Below the pieces are notes generated by a model that worked only from the letters and a program-made list of their open reading frames with translations, was not told the DNA's origin and made no database searches. From Membranipora membranacea (taxonomy: Eukaryota; Bryozoa; Gymnolaemata; Cheilostomatida; Membraniporidae), in the NCBI GenBank assembly GCA_914767715.1, contig OU612066.1:7137001-7197000 (forward strand): a stretch of 60,000 nucleotides of DNA, written 5' to 3'. Numbering within the stretch: the first letter of the stretch is position 1; every line of letters starts with the position of its first letter. Positions 13,901 through 25,900 of this stretch are shown here, piece by piece. The position numbers and the translations under genes are program-made.

Positions 13901-16900
13901 ATAGACTAGTAAGCAGCGTAGAGCAACCAGGTCACAATCCTACAGCAGTATAACAAGTACATTTTGGCACGCAATCCAAGGATGTATATGCCAGCATCAT
14001 ACTATGTCTTTCCCAACAACATATTTTACTTTCGATCCATAGATTTCAATGGCACAATCCATCCGACATGTTGAGTTGCAAACCAAATTAATTTTTTGAG
14101 AATAATATAATGAAGAACAAAAATATAATAAGAACAAATTTAACACAATAACTTTTTTTTGGAAACCTGTCCAGTCACTAGGCAATGACTACACATAAGA
14201 TGTTTAATCCAATAAGTTTTAAGATTTCAGATCACAAGGATACTTTGGTGACTTGATGTCGATAGAACACAACAGGTGACCTGCCCATGGGTTCACTTAC
14301 GTTCATTTGATTTAAAGTTGCTTTGAGTTCATCTTTGACTTTGCCGACAAGGTTAGAGTTAGAGCCATCCTCATTCCTCCATGCTAGGCTAAGAATTTCA
14401 GAGAGGCTAGCAAACATGGTTCTTAGCTCCATATAAGCCAGGTGTACATGGACAATGCCTATGTTTTGTATCTGTTTCCTCATCAGATATGACATAATTG
14501 ACATGCCCACAATCTACAAAAAAGAACCAAACATATGCATATACACAAATTGCAATTAAGCGAACTTTACATTGAAAAAAATCATACATGTTGTGTCGCT
14601 GGCTACAATGAACAAGCTTTCAAACGATGGTCTGCAATAATCGATTTGAATAACTGACTTTTAACACTAAAATAAGGGAGAACTTAATCCTTTTCCCTAT
14701 TTTCGTACCGGGCACAGGGAATTAACTGAATCTTGCACGAGAGACACATTACATGACTTTACTTACATTGTGCTCATCCTTTGAAGCACATGGATGAGAC
14801 AAATAGACAAAGTCTTTGATGTAGTTGTCCAGTAAGTCTTGCTTGCCATGTACAACCCGTCCAATAGGCGACTGAGTGCTGAACTGTTCTGTGACCAGCT
14901 CTGCTAACTGTTCTGAAAACAAATGACCATGAACATATGAATATGAATATAAGTATTTATATGAATATATATATATATATACACATATTTATATATCATA
15001 TATCATCTTCTTATAAATACCGATATGTGTTCATATGTTAATGAAAACTAATTAAAAGATATGTACATAACATTTGTCTTGAATGGGTTCCAAAATTCGA
15101 GACCTGGTTGATATTTCAGGTTTTGGCTATCTATCAAGATCGGGCCGGGTACGTGTACACGTTAAACAGTGCTACTGAAAACTGATTTTTTCTGAGCTCT
15201 GGTTAAACCATTTTGAAACTGCTGACAAAGAATATAGAAAGTATCGCAATTCAAGCAAAGAGTCAAACTCAGCTCCAGTCATGACTGCAAAATCAGCTTT
15301 AGAAACCATTTATGGAGATCAAGAGGTCCAGGGTTCGATCATAAGTCGAGAAGTTGTTTTGACTTGGTAATAGCAAGAATGTACCAGTAATTGGTAGTTG
15401 GTAGTGATGTGGCTGACTAGGCCTGAGTGAGCGGGTATTAACAAAGTTAGAACCCGACCCGAGGAGGCTATAACCGCGGATCAGGACCAGGTTCAAACAC
15501 TTTTCCAGCCCTACATAACATAGGGGGCTTCTGTTTAATAACTTGATAACGCCATCATAACCTCAACAAAGAACCAAAGTGATATATCATATCACGGACA
15601 AGACGGGACAATGCCATGACAAAGCATAGAGTAAGCAGTACAATAATAAAGGTAACAAGTCATTTATCTCTAACCCAAAAAAACGCATCCACTTACCGAA
15701 GCCATAATTCATTCCTGCGACATCGTTGATAAGTTTGTCAATAGAAGACTTAACTAGCCATGAATATGGGAACTGTGTGTTGAAGGTTTGAGGCCCTTCA
15801 CCTGCCTGGTGGATTCTGAATGATTTTGGAAGTTTCTGTAATATAAATGGCATTTGACTAGACTTGCATATCATCACAACAACTTCCTTTACACATAGAT
15901 CCAAAATAGTTTGTGGTATTTAGAAGACACTCAACAATAGAAGGGGGTGAGGGGTATAGCAGCAAACATGACCTCGCTATCTAAACTATCCACACAATTT
16001 TATTTTCAGATCAGGGCAATTCCCGATCTGATGAAGGGAGATAACCCAAGTCACAACTGTTAATTTATACGTAATCCGGATAGTTCAATTTCTTTACAAC
16101 AGTTCAGCACTGAGCAGCCCTTTTTTAAGAAGCCAAAAGCCAGTGTGGAGTGTTTTATCAAAATCTTACATGCATGCTTCTAGACCAAACTCCACAACCT
16201 ATCTCTTAGAACTAGCTCTTTTTTTTGAGACAATATTTATATAAACGCTATCTGTACCAGGATGTCACAGAATAGTCGTGGTTCCTTGAAGATTGGCCCC
16301 TGTTCATGTGTAGAATTTGAATATCACCTCAATTATAGCGCTAAGTGTTTCCTGTTATCAAACCTGTGTCTGTGGATCAACGTTGAGTCCAAGGCTGCCA
16401 CACTGATCAAATACTTGTAGCCAGATATCGGCTCTCGTTCCTCTGTCTTCCATCAATGCCAGATTCATTCTGACATCGACGAATGAGATAACAGCAGCTA
16501 GAGCTGGGACCAAGGCTCTCTCTAGAGAATCTTCTAGAGCATGTCTACAGTACATAAGACAAGTTTCATATTCAGGGATGGATAAAAAAGTACAGAGTAT
16601 CAATGCTTGAACTTAAGCATCAATACACAGACACTGATTTATAGGAGTCAGTTAAAAACAGCTGCACAGAATGGAAGCTTTTCCCATCAATGATAATGAC
16701 GCGACTACTGCTAGTCATCAACATTCCAATATGAACATAGCATTTGTATTAGCTTTCACTGAGGGTTGATCTTTATGTAAGTTTGAATAGAAGCTAACCT
16801 CATTGTTTCGGACTGTTTCATGTTGCTAGCTTTTGCAGCATCAGCTTTCACCCAATGTGAAATAGAGATTTCTTCTTGTTTCTTCAGCAAATAATGAACA

Positions 16901-19900
16901 TGTCTCAGGAAGATCTCTCTGAAATCTGAAGAAAACACAAATGTATGAATTTCACCTGTTCAACAAACATGATCATTCAGCTAAAGAAAAAAACCAGGGC
17001 AAGCTATCTGCTCGCGTTGTATTCAAAGGCAGAGCAAAAGATACATAATAACTGAAGCAACTGTTGACAGTTGTTTTGCTGAATTACCTGTGTTGTGTTC
17101 CAGGATTCTCCTGAGTAGATTAGCTCGATCATATTTACAATCTACCATGATGACAGATAGAGCTGGGGGCAGGCACTGAAGTATAAAAGACATGAGGCCC
17201 TCATATTCGTCTTTCCTTTCTCTAATGTCAGCAGCTCGCCGAGGAAGACGAGGAGCTGGTACAGGGTTGTGTTGTTCTCCTCCCATTTCTACATCAGGAT
17301 ACTCATCATCCTGTATGATTTTCACAAACAATAATATAAATGAAGTTATCAGTATGCATTTTCTGTTCATTGAACTATTAATTTAAGTTGCTTACTCAAT
17401 ATTCAAATGGCAATAATATGATTGTGGTGTTATGCAACAATTAGCACCGGATATATAATTCACTATGTTCCCATGTTGCGATTTCGGGAGTTATCGATCT
17501 ATGGGAATAGCATTTAAGTCCACTTCCGCTTGTACGAACAAAATTTTTGATGCGAAAACATATACCGTGTTGAATCCAAACAAAACCAATTAGGTGACGT
17601 GGCTGAATGGTCAGCGTGCACGCAATGCCTTCATTGGGTAGTAACATGGGACACCTGAGTTCGAGTCCCAGCATGATAGATGTTTTTCATGTTCTTCCAT
17701 CATGGAAATCGTTAGCATTCATAATTCAAAATCGGAGTGGACCACTCATTCAAGGCATGGGACCATAGTGAAAGATAATTCACTAAGGCTCCGTTGAGAT
17801 CGTACCGCAATGGATTGAGGATTATCATCTTCCAATGGTGGCATTTCATCATCATCATCACCATCATCATCATCCATCTTCTCTTCAGCGACTCCTGTTT
17901 CCATGTTTTCCACTAGTCGAGCAGCATTTTCCTCCATTGCTTCATCATCAGCTTTCGGCTCCTCATCATAAGCATGTTGTTGATCCTGAGGCTGGTGTGC
18001 AGGTAACAACCTTGCTATTATCTCGCTTGGTTTGAGCTTCATACATCTACTCAGTGATGGAAGTTTGATGTCTGGCGACCTTGGGTCATCAATGTGCACA
18101 CACTTCCATTTGCCTCCTATCAGGACAGAATCAGAAAATATTAGTTCATCATAATCTTTGAAGCGGGGAAATTATCCCCTCTTGAGTTCAGGGGAAAAAC
18201 AGCGGGTTGAGTACCATGGGTGCCAGCATCTGTACTCTAGAGGGGGTAACCCAAACCTCATTGAAGAAAGGCATATTTACCAGAATATACTATTTGCTGA
18301 TGATTGATTTCATACTGTATTTCATCTCCTTATGTGCTTACTGATTTCAACCTACCTTGATAACCGGTAAAGTTACGACCTCTTGGTAGGTTTAGTAGTA
18401 GTATGGAGTGTACTGTGTCATCAGCAATCTCTTTCTCACGCTGCAGGATAAATCTGACTGAATCTAAAAGTTCTGTATTCTCATCAGCAGCTTCACACTG
18501 TACAATAAGCAGCTTTGTAGAATATTCACTGGGTTTTACATAAAATGACCTGGAACAAAAGAGCACAAGTAAGTTTAATACCTGACCAAGGTTAAAACAT
18601 ATTAGGTAGTCGCAGAGTTTTATGACGAAATGTAATATCTCATATTTTATGATAGAAGATTCATACTTGCAACTACAGCAAAATTAATTAGATAGCAGTT
18701 TATTGGTAAATCCCTCAAAGACAGTTTACAATTGTTTAAAAATAGCATTTCTAATTGATAATAACTGTAATATCTACACACAATGCATGTTATAGTCAGG
18801 CAGTTACTTATGATAAAGTTATGTAAGATTTCCATAAGGAAAAATCCAAAAACTTTTCTGGGCAAGAAATATTGTTGATGTTAAGGGTTGTCGTCACCAG
18901 GGAGGGTAATTCCTACAGTCAATCTTGCATGTAATGATCGGCTTAATGATATACTGTGATGATGGAATCTGCTTGGGTAGTGCACTTGGTAAAGCCCTGC
19001 TTTACTTTTGTAAGAGGTGCAGGCACAATATTTTCATGTTCATGTCCATTTTCACACATTCATTTCAATTATTGTTTGCAACTCACCTTATTGAGTCAGT
19101 AAACTGATCCTCCTTCGCGAAATCTCTGAGATACATATTTTTCACTTCCACCTGTTTTGTCCCGAGTGTGTTCAGATTATCATACAGCACCATCACATCA
19201 TGAGCGCCCATCAGCTCAGCAAAAGAGGTCACCTAAAATACCAATAAATTTTAGATTGAGACTTTTTTTGCCAAAATGGAGGCTTCACATACAATGGAAG
19301 CTCTTGAAATGGCAACCAATTTTAGTTACACTATTGTGATACCACAATGTTGTTCCTGTACTTTTACCACATATCACTGAAAAGCCTTGAAAATGAACAT
19401 AAGTTAAACATTGGCCACTAGCTTGCAATGACCAAAAATTGGCGTATAAACAGTTCTATGAGGAAATTCTGATCATCATTCGAAAAGAATTTTACCATTG
19501 GCGCCCACCTGTACAAAAAGTGACTGGCCGCCACAGAGGTTGAACTCATTCTCGAGGTACTGCAGTAATGTCTCATGGTACTGATGGTGTAGATATATAT
19601 CCTGGATAGTTCTAGCTTCATGTGCTAGTTCTGTCTTATCAAGTCTCATCACGGATTCTCCAGTAGCACAGAGCAGCAAGTAGAATTTCGATCTCTCATA
19701 TACCTAGGCGGAAACAAGGTGATGAACATGAGACATAAACCATAAACTATTATTTACGGAAAGGGTATTTCTTGAAGAAGAGTAGAAGGAAGAATGTGGC
19801 GACGGTGCTAAGGAATGGAACAATCTATCTTGAAAGTATAGATGCTTCCACGAGGAGACATGAACCCACATATCCTGTGGCACCAGTTAGAAGCAATGAA

Positions 19901-22900
19901 TAACAAGGAAAATGATAGGTGATAGCCAATTGTACCCTCTTACTATCCCCTTGAAAGGAGGGATCGATGACTCTAACTAGCAGGCCTTCTATACACCACT
20001 TGGAGTTCTGCACTACATCCTAATTAAACAAGTGTCATTCAATCACTGCCGCCCTATTTAAAGACAGCATACCTGCATCAGAGTGGCGAGCGGATGATGT
20101 AAGATTGAGAAAAACAATAAAGAGAAAAAGCATTTTTTTTGGGTGCGACAACTTTTCAAATTTGGAGTATCAATCTATACCTTCTCCCAGTGTTTATCGT
20201 CCAGCTCCCTATTCTCCATGTGAGAGTGCTGGGCGTTTATATCATCAGTGGCTTGAAGCACAGCCAAGGCTGTACATTCTGAGCTGTATCCGATAAATGA
20301 TGTCTCCTTTGTTGAGTTCTCAAAGTACTGTCTGTATTAATAAAATTATTCGAATGGTTTCAAATTTTATATGCAAATTTAGAATGACAAAGTTATGGCG
20401 TTAGACAAAAATTCACCCGTTATTGATTCTTTGTGATGTCTTTTGTCTTCTGCATTTTTTTCATTAATCGATCATCATACTTTTCGAATTGTTCAAGTCA
20501 TGCCTGATAGTTTTCCAAAGTCATCCAGCATTATCACTTGTTTCATGGCAGAGTTTGAGTCTAATGTTTTTCAGAAAGTAGTACTATGAATAAGATTAGA
20601 TTATTTCAAAAACTTGTTGTGTAGAGAAAGGGATGACAAAGATTATGAGCTGATAATGATTGATAATGCAGCCATTTGGGTCCTCATACTGATAATATGA
20701 AGAATAAAATACCTGTTCTCAAGAGCCACGGTATCGACTTCCCACTTCCAGTTCCCCGGTATCACAGTATCACAGCCTTCAACCTCACATTTTACAGACT
20801 CTTCATCTTCCTCTTGTTTCGTCTCAAGTTTTCTCTCCAGTTGCTCTTTGCAGCAAGGCCCTACATAGTGGCGCCTACATGGCAGGGCATATGGTTTCTC
20901 TAACTTCTCGTTACACATATCGCATACCGCAGGACACATCCTTTGTCTATAAAAGGCAAAATTAGTGTGGGTGTGTAGACACAAAGTACAAGCCAACATA
21001 ATTCATCTCAAGATGTCAGCTCATATTAAATTATTACTGCTAAGAAAAGAGCTGGCTCACTCTTGTATTCTTTGTGGTTTCACAAAGTCACCAGTCCATT
21101 TTTCCAGAGCTTTCTTGATTTCTTTCTGTTGTCTCTCTAGCAAAGATGTTGCTGACACGTAATGCTTTTCTAGACGATTTATGAGTGGAATCGGGAACTC
21201 TGAGAGCACTTTGTTCTTGTCAGCGATCACGACCAGCCTAAAATCAAAAGTTTAATATATCACTAGCTTGAATAGTATTGCAACTCTGTGTCACAACAAC
21301 AGAATAAAAGGCCTTTTCTTGAGGATACTAAAGCTTAGGTTTCGTTGAAATATGGTTTTGAGCAAGGCGCTTCAGCTTGTGGCAGTAGTTTAGAGTAAAA
21401 GGAGCTCAATTCACCATAACAGATAGCTGTCGTTGAGATACATTAAACTCGATCACTCAAAAATTCACAATATCACAAAAGATTATTTATTACGTGGTGA
21501 CGCACAAGTGTAGTGGGAAATTTGATTTAGGTACGCCATATCAAGAAGAAACATGTGGCCGCAACTTACCTGAAGTTGTCATTGACGAATGTCTTCACCC
21601 TGTGTGTTCCTAGCCCAAGATCCACAAATTTTCTGTCACCCCATGTAGAGAAGTACTGATTGAGGGCATCATAGAGACTCTCATACAAGTCATCCAGGTT
21701 CAGTAGGATCACAGGCTTTCCCATGTCCATACAGGTCTTGATTCTGTATATGTTATGGCATACCTGGATGGAAACAAGGTTTCCAGTTTCAGGTCGGAGT
21801 CAAATAATACATAAGTCATACAATGTAATAAATATTCCTGAGGGTGAAGAGGTAGGAAAAATAGTATACTGTATAGGGGCAGAGCAAGGAAATATATAGT
21901 GAGCCTTATACCTGTGTGTATGATACATCCTCAGGGAATTTGCTGCCGAAGACCACTTCAGGCTGCTGTTGAGACGACCTGAACTTATCCAGTATTATAC
22001 TCAGCACGCTAAGGTTCTCAGTAAGTATAAGCAGATATCGACTCTCAATTCTGAAAACAAGTCGCAATGCAATGAATCATTTGAAAACTACATGTATTGG
22101 GAATGAATCGACTAATTCACTTATATACTCCATAGTTGTAGAATGCTCTCACCTCTATGACACAGTTAAAGCTATTAGAATTGCGTACATCATCAACTTA
22201 TCCCGCTGGACAAAGGGACTAAAGGATCACATCATTTAATTAAAAGCTAAGACAAGTATCCATCATACCTATTTTCTGGCGTCCACTTATAGCCGATAGG
22301 TATGGGGGTAGCGCAATCATCTACTGTACAAATAGGCTGTTCTCTTCTTCCCAGTGCTGCTTCCATTTGTTCTTTGCAACACTGGCCAACAAAGTGATCT
22401 CTGCATGGCAGAGCATATACTCTATCTAATACTTTACCGCACACGTCACAGCGTCTGCAAACAAGAAGGAACATGTCATGGTCATGGTCATACATATATA
22501 TAAATATACATCTCAATCTATTGAATATAGATGTAACTTGGATATGCAGCCACACTATGGAATGTTTACTCACGATCTGACAAGGTTATCCTCTCCTGAC
22601 AGACTTGATTCTATGAGGCCTATAGAGTCGATAGGCGGTCTACGGTCTGCTTGCATTGCCAGTGTGTCCAAAGTCGGACAAAACTGTGTGAATATTACCA
22701 TCGGGTCGAATCCAGTCTCAGGATCAAATCCTCCAAAGTTACGTCTGATGCTGTGCTCTAATTGGTTTCTGTTCAGTTGTCCTGTTCTCCCGGCAAAGTT
22801 CACAAGCATTTTCATCAAACTGTAAAATGTACATGTTTCATTGGTAAGTCAATGAAATAGACAACGAATCATTCAAACAATGAAATATTTGCATGTCTTT

Positions 22901-25900
22901 CGGGTTACGGATTTTTCACAAACACAACATGAAAACAAACAAAAAAGTTAATTTGTACGTATCTATGAGATATTCAGAACTTTTACCAACCTGTAGAAAT
23001 CGCGAAGTCCGAAGAACTCAGTTAGATCTCTTTCTTCTGGTTTTTCTGCGTCACAGATTGCCAGGTAGCCTTTTGCTAACTGTGATATGAATGGTCCAAC
23101 ACCAGTACCATTTCTTGAGCTGCGGCATATCTCGCTACAGATTGAGAGGATTCAACATATTGATGCAAGAATTACCCATTCAAAGGGCGTAATTGAGTCA
23201 AAACGCTTCAATTGCACTTAAATCAGTGGTGATAGATATTTTTTTCACCAGGTTATTGAAATGCAACATGGGCATATCCTTTCAAATCAGAAAATGGTCT
23301 TACAATGGATGAACCCGTGTAGAAAGTCCATTCTCTGAAAGACCACCATTTTAAACTTGCTACCGATGAAATATAAGTATGCACAATTACTTGGCTATCT
23401 GAACAAGCTCATCAGGGTGGGGTGTGCCACGCTGGACAAATATTCCTCTGTTCATCTTAGCTGGATCTAACGCCCAGTTAGATATACCAACAAAAGCACA
23501 CTTCATCCAGTCCTCTGGTTTCTGATTCCCTTCACAGCCGTCTTCCAGCAATGGATGTAGTGTCTAAAAATATAAAAGCCTATTTATAGGCATCAATACT
23601 TATAAAATTGACCAAAACAAAATGAATGAACTAGGTTTTGTGTTTAAGCACGTGTCTTTATATTATTAATTGATACAGGTGTATATCCTTTAATTTACAA
23701 ACAGTGTGCTGGTGTTTTCAGCTTACTAAACCCACTCACCTTGAGCGGCATGTTCTCTGAATCTTCAGCCAGTCCTACTTCATCTAAAACTACAACTGAG
23801 ACAAACTTATCTAGATCCTGGCCCTTCTGGAAATTAGCACAGTGATTGAACACTCCCACAATACCAGCTGGTGTTGCGTGTCTGCTACATTGGAATGATA
23901 CAGTGTATGTCTAAAATGAAAAGAAATAATCACATCAACACACAAGCACATTTAACGTAGGTCCTACCTTGAGGCTCTTCTGAATAATTCAGCCAGGACT
24001 AAGGAATTAAATGAGATATAACATCTTACCCTTTTCATCCTCTTGAATAGCTCCTTCTTTGAGCTGTTGCCTTTCATGGCATCTATCACCATAGATTTAG
24101 AGAGTGACTTTGAGCTTCCTGGTTTTCCCACCACAAACAGAGGAATCCTGTTCTCTATGCAGATGATCATCATGAAAATGTTCTCTTTCAGAGCTTTGTT
24201 TTGTGCAATGTTAACATGCTGGTCTCTATCGATCACCTCTTGGATAAACATATCCTGACACCTGGTAACGAAAGTTAATAATTGCTGTGGAAATGTCATG
24301 GGATGCTGAAATTTGGCAGGTCCATGGTTTGTGGATGGGTTGCCCCATTTATCTAATTGTATAATGTAATTGCAATGGACGAATGCGGGCTACGAAAATA
24401 TTAATTGTAAATTGTAGCCAATTGGAAACTGAATTTAAATGCATATACCCACAGACCTCTCTATTTGATAGAAAAGGTATGCGGCTCCATTCATCCCTTC
24501 TCCTCCAATCAGCTCCTCCAGCCGTCCACCAATATGCTCAGCATAGTGACCTCTTGTCTCATCTTCCAACCTTGCAAGGTAACACACTCCAATCGCTAGA
24601 ATCAGACTCCTAGTTGAGTAGTCTCTCTGAAACACATGTGCTTAAGCTTGATTTCTATAAGAGTTATAGTTACCTATATAAGTTTGATGACAGCAGAGGT
24701 TGCGGCTGAACATCATTATGTATGTAAAGATGACATATGATCTCATTTTGAATATAGTAGCAAACCATGTCAATCTACATGTTTCAGTAGATTTCATAAA
24801 TCTTTGTTGGCGCATCTAGTAGATTGGTATTTTTCAATGTGAATCCATATTAATATTGGGTATGTTAATTTTGAGAGGAATGGTACCTGACCAAAGGAAG
24901 GCTCAGCATCTTCTTCCTCCTCAACATCAAGTAACATCTCATCCTCGTCCAGTCCATCGATAGCTGGGAATAGGTATCTCCTCTGTTTGTAGAACCAGTT
25001 GGATACATCCAGCAGTCTCTGAATGTCTCTCAAGCTTACAAAACTACACTCATCCTAAAAGAACCAAGTGCAACTTATATCCTGGTGGCATCTTGCAGGC
25101 AAATGGACATACTAGAAATGCTGCGTTCATAGATGCCACAAAACTTCAGGGGTATATAAATAAAATCTGGCTTCACCGGGATTTGAACTCGGGCCTCTCG
25201 TGCAAAGCCATCCACTCCAGGTGTTTGAATTTAAGATTTTAGACCACCTTGGGCCTCTTGGCTGAGATTAGCTGCTCGGCCACCGCGGCCCGCTGAAGCT
25301 CACAGATTTAAATTGGATATGAATGGGTAAAGTAAGCTGTCGTTTAATTTTCTCAGTTTCATTGCACCCCCAATTGATTTCAAGCTTTCGTGGCACATAT
25401 CAGGCAAAAGAAGTGTAAACAATATAATTAGCACACCCTCAACTAGTTTTACTATGCGGTTGAAGGCAGGACAGTGATTCAGCCATCTCTTCTATTTTCT
25501 TCAAAAACACTTTTTGAAAAAGTGATGCGAGGCACTTGATATGGGGTTATTTTATTTTATATACACATGCATTTATCATAAACACAAAATTGAAGTTTGT
25601 GAATTATGTTTTATTAATGCAAAGTTGTCTCTTTGGTGTTGTGAAGAGACTTTGATGGTATAAAATCATGCAAAATTAAGTTCTTGATCAGTTTACAACC
25701 TGCAGGGATGGAAGATTAGAAACCTAAACATTGTTTTGTAACTAACCTTCTGGTCTCTCATGAAGGACTGAGTCATTGTAAGTATCTCAGCAACCAGTGC
25801 AGTGTGTGGTCCAAAATTTAATCCTCCTTCTTCGGATGACTGATTCTGGAATGTTTCATAATTATTATTGTAGGATGTCTAATTTAACTTCAAAGCTGTG

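Noticed and set aside
17597-17680. Possible functional tRNA gene
   Set aside because: Boxes A and B are present but the acceptor stem does not pair and the tail is shared with other dispersed copies; a SINE head.
17835-18035. Plus-strand frame with a run of nine His codons
   Set aside because: The His run is the reverse complement of the GAT repeat encoding the Asp tract in exon 69; an antisense shadow.
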